The position numbers and the translations under genes are program-made. A stretch of DNA of 15,712 bases from Ginkgo biloba (lineage: Eukaryota; Streptophyta; Ginkgoopsida; Ginkgoales; Ginkgoaceae), in NCBI GenBank assembly GCA_024626585.1, contig JANKJI010000002.1:169696238-169711949 (forward strand), written 5' to 3'. Within the stretch, counting starts at the first letter, position 1. Every line of letters begins with the position of its first letter. Under the pieces are notes generated by a model. The model searched no databases and was not told where the DNA came from. It saw only the letters and a program-made list of their open reading frames with translations. Of this stretch, positions 1 through 10,481 are shown in pieces.

Positions 1-165
1 CTTTGATTATTGTCCAATTGTTGTCTTGAAGCATGTGTGAATCTTTGCTTGGATTCTTGTCCATAATGTGGAAGGATGGTGTATAGATATTATAGACCAA
101 TTATATTGTTGTATAGAAAATCTTTGGATGTTGTGCAGGTACTGGTGACTTTAACAGATATGTGC
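1..165 (+). repeat. Dispersed repeat copy A (cut by window edge)
   Basis: This stretch matches 13558-13722 in the same orientation at an offset of 13558 bases. By eye about 21 of roughly 160 aligned positions differ, without obvious gaps, so identity is about 87%. The match stops near position 165. The second copy lies 3' of a decayed gag-like reading frame, so this copy is probably the 3' end of another member of the same element family whose body lies to the left. It could also be part of a long terminal repeat. The left boundary is not visible. Confidence 0.75.
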
Positions 166-1689
166 AAAGGATTATCTCAAACTACGTGCTTCAGTCCATC
201 AACTTCTAGGTTTTTGGTTTAATTTTTAGCTTCTGATAGAGCGCACCATGGAAGTGGGTGCATTTCCATGGTACTGTGGATCTGCATTGTGCATTTATGT
301 AGTATCCAACTATAACTACATGCAATTCCATTATATTACAGGGATAGGCCATACAAAAGAGAAGATAGACTGTACAAAAGGGCATAGCTAGTTTGCATTA
401 AGAAGAAGAGAATTAGAAAATTATAATATTTGAGTACTCCCTTGGTTTGACACCAAATCGCTTCCACAATGTGCATGAGGGTCATTCCCTCATACTCCTA
501 CCAAGAAGGTACATCAGGTCTTAATTATCTCAATCATCCCAACTAATGAGAAGGTTATAAGGAGATAAAAATAACTAAGAAGGAAGCTTATTCAAATAAG
601 GATCACGTGCTATCAATTCTTGTGAATTCAAGCCCCTTTCGAGCCTATAATTAATAACTTAAGGGACCTCCTTTATAGTACTAAGACATATCCCTAAGAG
701 GGTGCTCAGGGAATTTTCCAGTATATTTCCTTACCAACTTTATACCTTGCTCCATTACCCTATACAGGTAGTGGATTATTTTGATATTTTCATCCACTTA
801 TTTTATTGTTTAATTTTAAATTTTATGCAACTCATTGTGATTACTTTGTACAATGTAAATATTTAAAGTGTTGCATATTTTTATCTTTTGTATTTGATTT
901 CTTTGTATATTAAATATCTAAGGGAACCACCCCTAACAATAGTAGAGGGATTTTGACTCCCGTGTTTATCTTGATTTTGTGTCTTCCTCACCTTAGGCTT
1001 TGTAGTCACACATTTATTTGCCAAGAAATATAAAATATAGTCAACAAGTACCTCCTTTTGAATTACTTATCCCCTTTATTAAGTTAGGACACTGGATTAT
1101 CCTTGGCAATGTCAACAATGTATGAAAATTATTCTTTATAAATTATTTCTTGAATTTTTCTTCAGTCTTTAACAACTTCAAATCCTTAAAAATATTTATT
1201 GAAGCATCATAATACATGACTATCATAATCCATTGTGAGCTTGTTGAACATCTCCATCTTTTCTAAAAATATTTCTTCACACAATTTTACTACTATTTTC
1301 TAATTTAATTGACCACCTCTACACACCTAAGTTAGGTCAAATTTTGAATTTTATATTTTTGAACCTTTAGAGTTCAACAGATAGGGTTTTCACCAAGGAA
1401 CACCTTATAAGTCTCGAGCATTGAGTACTTGATAAGAAGTCTCGACTATTAAACTCTGCACTTTAGAATTGAATAATGTTACACCTATTCATAACCCTGA
1501 TACCTACCTACCTAAAAATTAAATAAAGGATCATTCACACTCCATTAGATTTTGGAACTTGGGAATTAAAAGGAAAGCGTGATGCACCTTGTTGGGACAT
1601 TATAAATCTACATACCCAAAATCAGATAAAGCACAATTTAGTGCATTTTAGAGATTGAAGATTTTTAAATGAAAATCGCTCAACACCCT
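166..1689. other. Non-coding A+T-rich stretch
   Basis: I see no reading frame or RNA gene that I can support here. All frames are broken often and no conserved protein motif appears. The stretch probably consists of decayed repeats. The only clear local structure is the perfect 9-bp inverted repeat at 245-272, listed separately. Confidence 0.6.
245..272. repeat. Perfect 9-bp inverted repeat (hairpin)
   Basis: ACCATGGAA at 245-253 is followed by a 10-base spacer and its exact reverse complement TTCCATGGT at 264-272. It could form a hairpin in single-stranded DNA or RNA. It lies outside any coding sequence and has no terminator-like T tract. It may be chance or a scar of a small foldback element. 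Confidence 0.6.
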
Positions 1690-2235
1690 TCGTAAATAGT
1701 CCAAAGTGAACGGACCCTAATTGAATTAAATAGAGTTTGGGATTATTGGGATTCTAAAAATCTAAAATCTTAAAAAGATAAAATACAAATCAATTTCAAA
1801 CGGTTCAATTGCTTCTCAGGCAATCATGAAATTGAAAGGGGAAGTAAAAAGAAAAGATGAAAGTAAAGGATAAGGAGAACATAGTAATAGAGAAAAAGAG
1901 AAGCTGGAATAGATTTCTGACCATCAAGAAGAGAGTGTGCGAGAGACCATTGAAGGTTGAAAAGCTCCATACCAATTGTTGAATGTTTATTTTATTGGGT
2001 AAATCTATGTAGATTGCATCCAATGAATAGATCCATAAGCATAATTTTTTGTAAATTGTTCTTATTGAAGGGCTAAATACCATTATGGAGTTTTTTATTC
2101 TCCAAGAGGGTTTTCTCGAGTTTAAAACTTTGTTGTGTTTGTGTAAGAATATTATGTGTGCCCAACTTTTGTATTTTCTCTTGAATTTTTTATAGATTCA
2201 AGTTGATAGAATTACATGCATGTTCATACACATAA
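1690..2235 (+). mobile_element. Possible Copia-type LTR fragment
   Basis: At about 2088-2140 the sequence runs from a T-rich tract ending in TCTCC, through GAGGGTTTTCTCGAG, to a GT-rich TTGTTGTGTTTGTG. That order resembles the R/U5 part of many plant Copia LTRs, where a CTCC-GAGGGTTTTCC-type block precedes a GT-rich run. No tRNA-Met primer-binding site follows, no second copy is in the window, and I found no convincing TG...CA ends or target duplication. A TGTTGGGACA near 1590 could be an LTR start but nothing confirms it. The limits given are approximate. Confidence 0.25.
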
Positions 2236-4626
2236 TTTTATTATTTTTGTTGAAGTAAATTGAAAATAAGAATCCATAGTTATTTTCATTTGGAGATTTT
2301 GACTCACCCACTAAAATATAGATCAAATGAGGATAATATGTGGTGCATGAACATAGATGTTAGAGTTATCAATAAATATAACTTAATAAGTGATTCCCTA
2401 GAAGGATTAATACTTTATTAAAATAATGTTCAATTTCTTTTTAAAGTTGATTTTGAATTTAGATACCATCAAGTTCAGATTAGGGAAGATGGTACTTGGA
2501 AAGGTGCCTGAAGTAAGGAAAGGGTTCTACAAGTTTGCGTTTAGATTGATTAATGCACTAATGACCTTTATGAGGTCAATGAATGAATTTATATTTACTT
2601 TAAGGAATCATATATTTTGTATGAGTCTAAAATTTTGGCATGTCATTTTAGTGATATAATTCAAAATATTAAAACTTAGCAAATGGTTGACCAAGTTTCT
2701 TATGTTTTTATGTATTATTAACCAAAATTTTAAAAATGTTTCAAATGAAATTATTTTATGATGTACAAATTGAGTCTAGACTTCATTTTTTAATTAACTA
2801 ATAATTTTTTGGAAAAAAAATAAATAATAAGCATTAACTACTAAATATATACCTGGTTATCAAGTTTGTCAATATTCCCTTTCACATTGAATACCTTTTA
2901 CTTACTTATCCCTATTCTTATCCCCTCTTTTCTTGTATTGTCTTATAATTTTAAAGAGAAATTAAAAAAATAAATACTTCAAAAATAAAGTAAACTAAAA
3001 TAATGGGAATTTATCACTCCATCATACCATTAAATAACTTCCCTAAAACATAATACAAAAATATTTAAAGATCATTAAATTAAACTCACTTAATGAATCT
3101 TGAGTAATTGGTGGAAGCTACCACTCTTGAAAATAGACTTTATTATGAGATAAGGAAAACATGGATGTTAAGGAAATAACAAAGTCCAAACTTATATATA
3201 TCAAGATGCTTGGCCAAGCTTATATAATGACAAGTTTATTTGAACCGGTAATTAAAATATTCATCCATATATATGATATTGGCAAGGTTATAATTTGGAA
3301 AAAGTATGTTTCAACAAAGTATTTAACTCATGATTTTGAATAGTTTATGTATGTTATATTTTTTAATATTAAAATAATTTTAAATAATTTATATAAACAT
3401 ATTTATTCTTTTATTTGTCTATTTAATTTTGAGATATTTGTAAATATGCATTGAATTAGAATGGGGATATTCTAAAAAGAAACTAATAGAATGATAGACG
3501 AACCTATATGAAGGAACAAATATAAATTTTTAAACCTATAACCAAAATTATCTCATAAACTAATTTGTCATAATTAAAAGAAGAACAAGAACAAGAGGAA
3601 GGAAATATTCATAACATGAATAGAATAATTATTTTATAAAACCATATATATTCTAATATGTAAGTTAAAGGACTCCTAAATATTATGCCAAAATATAATT
3701 ATTTATAATATATTACATTAATACATTTACAGAGAAACTTGTAACAATAAAAAGATAGATATACAATCCCTCTAAAGGAAATCATGAAAAATATAATTAG
3801 AACAAGTTAACAAATTGATCAAATAATTGTTAAATCTAAGACTAGAAAAATTTCTTCCTATAAAATGGATATAAAGGTATATTAATCATCTTTAAGAGAA
3901 TAAATCAAAATAATCTTATAAATTATGATATAATATCCATAATCCATCTAATGGCTAGGTTTTCAGGGTTGATTAAACAAAAGAGTTGAAGGACATGTAG
4001 AATTTATAGCATTCCACTTATAGTTGAGCACCCAAACAACTAATGTTAAATGAAAAAAATAAATATTGCAAGGAAGATATATTATATTATTTTATAGGTT
4101 CCAAAATTCAGCCATTCAACACATCCCTTATAATATAATTTTAGAAAAAATGGAGCATGAAGACATACCAAAAAACTTAAGTGTCACAATAAAATGGTGG
4201 TGACAAAAATAAAATAAGAAAAGTGATGGTCTAAGGATATAAAAAGTAATATTAGAATCAAATAACGATGCCCTTTATTCCATACATAATTTAGCTTATA
4301 TTAAGAAAAAATTGAATAATGTTAAGTCGAGGAAGGTTGTATAGAAATTCAATTTAAGAATATAATCATAATGCTTATGCTACATGAGAATGGCATAATC
4401 ATATTAATTTGGAACATTATGATTTCTACGATTAAGGTAGAAGGGGTGTTGAAAGGTCCCCAAACCTTCAACAAAATTATAGACAAGGGAACTTCAAGAG
4501 TTTTGCTACAAAAGACTATGCTAAAAGCCAAAATTTAAAACATTAGCTACTAAAGAAATTACAACACACTATCGATAAGATTGTAACACCAACATGAAAT
4601 CCTAAAAGGAAAAAAGGCCACACTAG
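2236..4626. other. Non-coding, very A+T-rich stretch
   Basis: No supportable gene. The short open frames here encode low-complexity hydrophobic peptides typical of A+T-rich DNA. The part from about 4349 to 4626 lies just 3' of the minus-strand gag-like pseudogene and may be that element's 3' tail, since it keeps a 60-codon open frame on the minus strand with no recognisable motif. The part from 3350 to 3900 is almost entirely A and T. Confidence 0.6.
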
Positions 4627-5885
4627 TCAGGGTCCCTCAGAATTCAACTCCTTCAGTATGTTCATGACTTCCTTCAGATAATTAGCAATTTCCAGCTCCA
4701 ACATGTTGATATAGGCACAAGTGTTATTCAATGATCCCCCCAACCCATTTAAAATTTTCAAATGACTCTTAACCTCCTTTATAACATTCTGGGTATTACA
4801 GGAGACCTTAATTGAATCCTTGATCTCCTCTAAGGGATTCGAAGGTTTCCTGCTTTTTCCAAAATCTACAGGATTGATAGCATCCTTTTCCACCTTTTCA
4901 TCTTTAAAAGTACCAACATAATCAATTATCTTCACTTTTTCAGCAAACTTCTTTTGAAACCTAGAAGAGTGCCTATTGCACTTTGTTAGATTGGTGGCCA
5001 AAACCTGAGGAGAAAGCTTCCGCCTGTGACTATCATCTATTTTCCCTGTAGACCCACCAGCATCCTCACTAGGGCTATCCTCCTCCTCTAAAGCATAAGA
5101 AATAACATTTAGCTTTGGAGCCAAGGATGCAGGACCCCGAAGAAGATGGGCTTTTGAAATAGGGGTGTCACTGATCCTGACCAGGTTTTCTTTTAACAAC
5201 AAGGTTACCGAAATAGTTCTAGCCCTCTCAAATTGGAACAAAAGCTTCAAGAGACCTTGATTCAAGGGAAGTTTTCCTTTGCCTGATTTAACAGACTTAA
5301 TAGATTTTTCAATCGACTTCATAAGGAAGAACGACACATTTATCTTCACATTATTCCAAATGGAATTAAGAATGGTAATGTGATAACCAAAAATCTTGCG
5401 ATACTTACCTTCAAGGGTCAAGTACTTCATGACTTGAATGACCACCCTATCCTAAGGATTTGGTAAAGACTCTTTAGTGATAGTCGATTGCAACCAATAG
5501 AATGTCTCATCGTCCCTTACAAACTTAGACAACTGCTCCACCTGATTCATTTTCTCCTTGCATACCACTTCCCCTTGATACCTCTAAAATCAAGCACTCT
5601 GAATTAGTAAATTTCAAGCCATCAACCTTAACTCCCTTCATTCTAAGTTTTAGCTACTTGCAAAGAAATAGACTCGCTGAAGCCTATGAATTTTAAAAAA
5701 AACTCAAGTAGGCCTATCTTATCTAACAACTCCTTCACATCATCTTCCATTTTAAGCACAGACGGTTCGGTCATGACAGGCTCCCCTCCCATAATGTTGA
5801 CGGAAGAATTTATCAACCTGGTAATAGAGTTATCTACCCAAGAGCCTCTATAAGAGATAACATTGAGAGAAAAAAGGAAGTCTTC
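4627..5885 (-). pseudogene. Decayed gag-like retroelement ORF
   Basis: Several open blocks line up in order on the minus strand. 5885-5643 is an 80-codon block including EPSVLKMEDDVKELLDKIG and FLKFIGFSESISLQVAKT. A frame change leads to 5641-5582 (MKGVKVDGLKFTNSECLILE). One extra base at 5581 shifts to a block that runs to 4627, interrupted by a TAG at 5454-5452. The last block has an aromatic-rich, hydrophobic fold (KYLTLEGKYRKIFGYHITIL), then a Ser/Glu/Lys-rich linker, then a Leu-rich helical C-terminus ending LKELNSEGP. I recall similar repeat-encoded gag-like proteins in conifers but could not check. No protease, reverse transcriptase or integrase is visible beside it. The two frame changes and the stop mean it is not functional. 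Confidence 0.65.
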
Positions 5886-5888
5886 TCA

Positions 5889-6214
5889 AACCTCCTGACC
5901 TAAGATCCAATTGTGCCTACCATGCAAACTAAGACACAATCCTTTGACAGTGAGGGCGGGATCATCCCTTCACCAATAATGATTTTGGAGGGTCCATCAA
6001 TCAAGTCATCCAAGTGGACATTTAAAAATAATACCCTAGCATCGATAAAAACGTTCCTCTTTACTATGTATATTTTCGTCTGCCAGATTTGGAGCATTAT
6101 GATTATCCCTAAATAATTAGAAGCTTTTATAAAGGTTCCACTTCGAATGTAATCTCGAATAAGTGTAAGCAAAATAAAACTTTTGTTAATTTGATCGAAG
6201 AGTGATGTATCCAA
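5889..6214 (-). pseudogene. Probable upstream part of the same gag-like relic
   Basis: This region is open for 104 codons on the minus strand (6214-5900), with a start near 6214 and a TAG at 5902-5900. It directly precedes the gag-like blocks. A second minus-strand frame over 5885-6000 also gives a plausible peptide (AQLDLRSGGLRR) if one TGA and two TAG stops are read as decayed sense codons. I cannot tell which frame was original. The complementary plus-strand open frame at 5913-6116 is taken to be a shadow. A reading of the whole region as ordinary non-coding DNA is also possible. Confidence 0.35.
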
Positions 6215-8165
6215 TAAACCCTTACAAAAGAAGAATAAATAAATAAGTCAAAACATATAAGAATATTAGGTATGGTTATTGAAAAAATCTTAATTGATAT
6301 ATTTGAATGGAAAATGGTTGAATAAAGGATGAAAGGATTTCTTTAAACTTTAAAATATATGTAAATTATAACATTTTAGCCAAAAGAAAAGGGATTTTTT
6401 GGGGGGGGATATCTTAGTGCCATTGAATATCCTTGATAACTACTGATGTATGGGGACAAACACTTCATTTAAAACTTGAAAGAAATAGGTTATTTTTCCT
6501 TTGAAAATCCATAGTTGAATATTAAAGGATAGATTATGTATGACTCTACAAGCATTTTGGAAAATTAATTTTATTACAACATAATGACATCTAATACTAC
6601 TAGAAAAATTATAAGCCTATTACACATATTTCAAAATAAAACTATTACTAAAATAACCCAAATATCAACAAAGATTACATTGGTCAATGACTATAATAAA
6701 TATATGTGAGATATTTTCTCCTTCAATACTGTTGTAGATTATTGGTTTAAACTTATGTTTAGGTGATGTCCATTATAGAATACGCCACTTCTTGCTTTCT
6801 TTTAAGCATGGCACTAGAAGTGAAAAAGATCAAAACACTCTTCAAATTTGAGAAAGTTTTTTATGCAAATTGGCAAAGCCCATAGAATAATCAAGTAAAA
6901 TCGTACTAACACTATAATCTAAATCTACGAAAATAAAACCAATCCTAACTCCCTGCACCCTTTCAAAGTCTACTAAATATCGTACCATTTATAATACTTA
7001 TACTAGCTTAATATTTACATCTCTTAGTATATTCCCCAATCCATTGCTCGATCCACACTAACACTAATAAGAGAGAATGCAAGAAGAATTCTTTTTTATT
7101 GTGTAAAATAAAATGAACTCAAAATTAATTTACATTGACTATGATAATAGTAAAATCAAACTTCCCTTCCCTATTCTCCTTCTAGAAGTTATCTTGATTC
7201 CTCTAGAAGACAATGCAAATAACAAAATAAGTAATATATAATACAAAGATGAGGGAAAAAGAAAGAACAACTTAGCATGACACATCCTCAAATTGTTAAA
7301 ATCGCCTACTTAAGGTTAAAGTAAAGGTGGATCAAGCTTAATATGCATTGATTAAACTTTAGAGCATCTAAAATAAATGAACTCCTGAAAGACCAAATGA
7401 AACCAAGAATTTACATAGACATTACCTTATTAAGTAAATTATAGGGGACTAAATGCTATCATAGATTAAAAAAAATAACACTTAAAGAGATCATCAATGA
7501 TGACTTGAATTTGCAATATTCTTTGGAGAAAGTATTAAGCATACATAAGAAACAAAACATGCCTAAAATTGAGACAAACTTATGGAGCAAAACAAGAAGA
7601 CATAAGACCCTACCATCTTATTATGGTTAGGAATTCGAACGTGCTAATTATTCAACATATGTGACTTTTATAAAGTTCCCTACTAATATAAACACATAAC
7701 TAGATGACATACAAAATTAAACATTGTAACAAACTCTTAGACCACTTATCCCTGTCGAAGAAGTGGATAGGGTTTGTCTAGTGCAATAATAGAGAAAGTG
7801 GATAAGATAGTTGATGTATACAATTTTGGTATTGATGTGGTACTTTGATTTTTAGCATCAACTTAGGGCAAGCCCCACTTTTTTACACAACTCCTCTACT
7901 CTAGGCAATGGAGTAATTTTGGCGTATAAATTTTAAGTTGTGTATGTATATGTGCATACATACTTGTTTTGAATATTAACATACCAATGCAAATCATTTA
8001 AAAATAAAATTAAAGCAGAAAGCATAGTAACACTACTAAATAATGAATCTTATAAAGGTGTCGTAGATATATTTGTTCTTTGAGGATGTGTAAATAATAC
8101 AATAGAATAGAATAAGATCCCTAGTCTTTGAAGGTGCCCAAAGACAACGAATGGGTTGATATTTG
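6215..8165. other. Non-coding stretch and 3' flank of the HSP20 gene
   Basis: No supportable coding sequence. The last part, about 8000-8165, is the 3' flank of the minus-strand gene ending at 8166. On the minus strand it contains T-rich and TTGTAT-like sequence near 8100 of the kind found in plant polyadenylation regions, but no canonical AATAAA is placed convincingly. An 8-base G run is at 6401-6408. I see no transposon ends in this stretch. Confidence 0.55.
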
Positions 8166-9615
8166 TTAATGACTAATGAGCTTATGAGCAACAAACATAG
8201 CAATAGAGGAGAATAGAATAGAGAACATTATTTTAGGTTTAGAGAAGAATGAAAAGCAGCGAAAGCGTTCTTCCTCGTATTTTTCGTCATTAACATCTTT
8301 CGTGTTGGGATGGATTATTTCTTCTTCTTCTGATTCTCCTTCATCATGAACTTTGCAGCATTCTTCTTCTTCTTCTGGAGTCGGCGGTGGTTGCATTGCA
8401 TTCTGTTGTATTGGTTCTGCATGCGACCCAGTATTGCAAGCAGAAGCAGGAATATCATCTTCGCCTTTCTCCTCCGTTGTTTGAGAGCCGAAGCCCTGCA
8501 CATTATATCTCTCAGCTTCCTGCACCTCATTCGGAGCTTCTTCTGAATGTGACACGCGTTTATCTGAATCTTCTGGTCTTTGGAATGCTTCATCATCCTC
8601 TGCATTAATAATAGAAGGTAATCTGCTCTCTTCTGGAGGCTCACGATGAGATGGAGTTGGCTCAGAACACTGTTCTACCAGGCAATGTGTCTTCTCCGGC
8701 ATTTGGGCAATGGTCGATGGACATTCTTCTGCAGTTTTATCTTCCGCTGGAGTTTCCGAGTTGCAATTACTTGCAGGCAGTGTGATTCCGTCATCTACTA
8801 TATTTTCAGTGGACAGTGTTTGATCTCGACCATGATCATTAACAGACTCGTCCAGATACTCTTCTTCTGGATTCTCCAGCAAGCTTTGGGTACCTGTAGG
8901 AATTGCATCCATTGATGCAATTTCCTCAGGAGGGACATCCATTGATGTTGGGATATCACGATCATCGTGACCTTCAATGGCATTCAATCTATTCTCATGA
9001 GCTCCGATCGTTTCCTCTGGAGTTGATTCTGATCTTTCAGGCAGACTTTCCATTGTATGAATATCCCCTTCCTGTGTGTGCTGATCAGAAGAAGACCCAA
9101 TATCAAATGTGACTCTGCTACGCCTGAATTTGGGCATGATGACTTGCAATACACCGTCCTGAAAGCTGGCAGTGACGGCACCAAAGTTGACATTGTGGGG
9201 AATTCTGAGAGGCCTTCTGAAACTTCGACCAGCTGAGGGCTCCATCAGGTGCCATCTCCACTCCACCATTCCCATTTCTTCAAAACATCTCTTCCCGCGT
9301 ATTACCAGAGTCCGCCTGCTATCGATCTCCACCCTCAGATCTTCTCCCCTAAGACCTTCACACCATAGTTTGAACAACTTTCTCTAGTTTGTGAGATGTA
9401 TAATTTCCAAAGCACATAACCAGAAGCAAATATTCAAACAATTAATATTTGAATTAACTTTATGTATCATTACCTGAGAGATGATGAGCGAGGAGAGTAC
9501 AGGAGTGTGACGTTTCGCTCCATTCAATGCAAGGATGAAGCCCACGATCTTCCATCAAATGTGCAATGCATTGCTGTCTGTTGTGTGTAATGCTGAGTGC
9601 TAAGCTGACATCCAT
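8166..9615 (-). CDS. RTM2-like HSP20-domain protein, tail-anchored (2 exons)
   Basis: Coding sequence is exon 1 at 9615-9474 and exon 2 at 9355-8166, giving 443 residues. The start is the first ATG after an in-frame TGA upstream; a later ATG at residue 21 is an alternative. Residues about 29-125 form an alpha-crystallin domain. It opens with CIEWSETSHSCTLLAHHLSG, continues LRGEDLRVEIDSRRTLVIRG, and closes with the family's A-x3-G-V-L type motif (ASFQDGVLQVIMPK, residues 110-123). Residues about 135-412 are an acidic, Pro/Ser/Thr-rich, probably disordered linker with repeated P-E-E motifs. Residues about 423-440 are hydrophobic and preceded by Lys/Arg, which suggests a C-terminal membrane anchor. 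The I-x-I motif of oligomeric small HSPs is absent. Arabidopsis RTM2 has this layout and takes part in restricting long-distance potyvirus movement in phloem, but most relatives are uncharacterised, so function is not assigned. The frame is intact and G+C is visibly higher than in the surroundings. Confidence 0.85.
9356..9473 (-). other. Intron in the HSP20-domain gene (118 bp, GT-AG)
   Basis: Reading the minus strand, exon 1 ends CTCTCAG and the intron begins GTAATG, a good donor. It ends GGTGTGAAG just before GTCTTAGGGG. The intron is phase 1 and splits a Gly codon (residue 48). Splicing here joins the first strand of the alpha-crystallin domain to the second exactly as the family requires (HLSG then LRGEDLRVEI). 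Acceptors closer to the TAG at about 9385 give the wrong phase. It is A+T-rich, as plant introns usually are. Confidence 0.8.
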
Positions 9616-9712
9616 ATCCTCAAAACACGAACTCAATAAATTAGTCTTCGGCGCAAAGAGACAAAATCAGTCGCAATGAAAACAGCGTTTTTTTTGGGCA
9701 AAACTTGAATAG
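9616..9712 (-). promoter_or_regulatory. Probable 5' UTR / proximal promoter of the HSP20 gene
   Basis: This is the interval between the chosen ATG and the tandem duplication. The coding frame is closed upstream by a TGA near 9668, so the protein does not extend further. No clean TATA box is seen here. The alternating TA tract at 9755-9781, 140-165 bp upstream of the ATG, is the nearest TATA-like sequence, so transcription may start within about 9640-9750. This is inference from position only. Confidence 0.3.
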
Positions 9713-9750
9713 CAATAACAATTGTGTAGATATTATGCTTTCAGGTAGGG

Positions 9751-9754
<4 letters not shown>

Positions 9755-9781
<27 letters not shown>
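9755..9781. repeat. (TA)n microsatellite, about 13 units
   Basis: An uninterrupted TA alternation lies in unit 1 of the tandem duplication. The matching position in unit 2 (about 9930-9938) has only about four TA steps. Such tracts are length-variable, and this one lies 140-165 bp upstream of the start codon of the minus-strand gene. Confidence 0.9.
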
Positions 9782-9793
9782 CTTTATCAGAGG

Positions 9794-9803
9794 CGAAGAT
9801 TCC
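9794..9803. promoter_or_regulatory. Heat-shock-element-like site
   Basis: CGAAGATTCC fits the two-module heat-shock element nGAAnnTTCn. The equivalent place in the second duplicated unit (9946-9955) reads CAAAGATTCC, which has lost one module. It lies about 180 bp upstream of the HSP20-domain gene. Functional elements usually have three or more modules and only two are present, so this may be chance. Confidence 0.3.
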
Positions 9804-10031
9804 ATGCTTGGGCTGATGCAGTATTTACTTTCTGTTCTTTCGGTAGACGAATTTCGTGTATGGAGGGTAAAATACGAAAACAATAACAATAACAATTGTG
9901 TAGATTTTATGATTTCAGGTAGGTTCGTGTATATATATAGGTAGGCAAAGATTCCATGCTGAGCTAATGGAGTATTTACTTTCTGTTCTTTCGGTAGACG
10001 AATTTCGTGCATGGAGGGTAAAATACGAAAA

Positions 10032-10481
10032 CTTGGAGTGGAAGAGAATTAACTCGAATCATATAATTGTGTGACGTGGAAGAAATCCACGATCCATTTT
10101 TTACTTTTGGCTCGAGTCTTCGGAGAAATCTTTGTATTCAATTTGTGAGGGCACCTGTATTTTCACTTTTAAGACAATAACCATGTCTTTCAAGGAAACG
10201 TGAATTGCAAATTAGCAATATTTTCAAAGGCCTTTTTGATAATTTTTTTTGGTTGAAATATGTTCCTATTTAATATCTAAAAAGTAGGTCAATAGTGAAT
10301 ATGAAAAACAATAGATACAAAAGGTTTCATAAATGCACTCTAAAATTACATGGAGCTATGGCCATACATGGACCAAAATATTAAAGATGTCAATTCTACA
10401 TGCTATCTATTTACAACCCAACCATTAGCTTTAATCATAACATTAACTTGCATTAGCAAAGCTTTTAGCATTTAGATCTTG
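10032..10481. other. Non-coding spacer between duplication and gag-like relic
   Basis: I see no gene. The interval joins the promoter-side duplication to the first readable codons of the plus-strand gag-like pseudogene. It probably includes the left part of that element, but no terminal motif is recognised. Confidence 0.5.

Larger units (their letters stand above)
9713..10031. repeat. Imperfect tandem duplication upstream of the HSP20 gene
   Basis: Two units lie head to tail. Unit 1 (9713-9886) and unit 2 (9887-10031) both start CAATAACAATTGTGTAGAT, pass through a TCAGGTAGG block and a TA run, then share TATTTACTTTCTGTTCTTTC and end with TAAAATACGAAAA. Most of the length difference comes from the TA run, long in unit 1 and short in unit 2. 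AAAACTT occurs at both outer edges and may have been the site of the duplication. It lies in the promoter region of the gene to the left. Confidence 0.85.

Noticed and set aside
1805-2083. Minus-strand 92-codon open frame
   Set aside because: It is a hydrophobic, Phe/Leu-rich translation of an A-rich plus strand, with no motif, and it overlaps the possible LTR fragment.
2426-2659. Plus-strand 77-codon open frame
   Set aside because: It is short, low in complexity and isolated in A+T-rich DNA, with no recognisable domain.
3161-3343. Plus-strand 60-codon open frame
   Set aside because: Its length is within chance expectation for this composition and nothing supports expression.
5913-6116. Plus-strand 67-codon open frame
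   Set aside because: It is antisense to the longer minus-strand gag-like remnant, and no plus-strand continuation is visible.
6401-6408. Run of eight G residues
   Set aside because: It looks like a polypurine tract, but no LTR start follows and no element is recognised around it.
8315-9387. Several open frames overlapping the HSP20 gene on both strands
   Set aside because: They are shadows of a G+C-richer, Glu-rich coding exon. The minus-strand frame with the alpha-crystallin domain is clearly the real one.
9641-10012. Open frames with Tyr-Ile repeats over the tandem duplication
   Set aside because: They are translations of the TA microsatellite and the duplicated unit and have no protein-like content.
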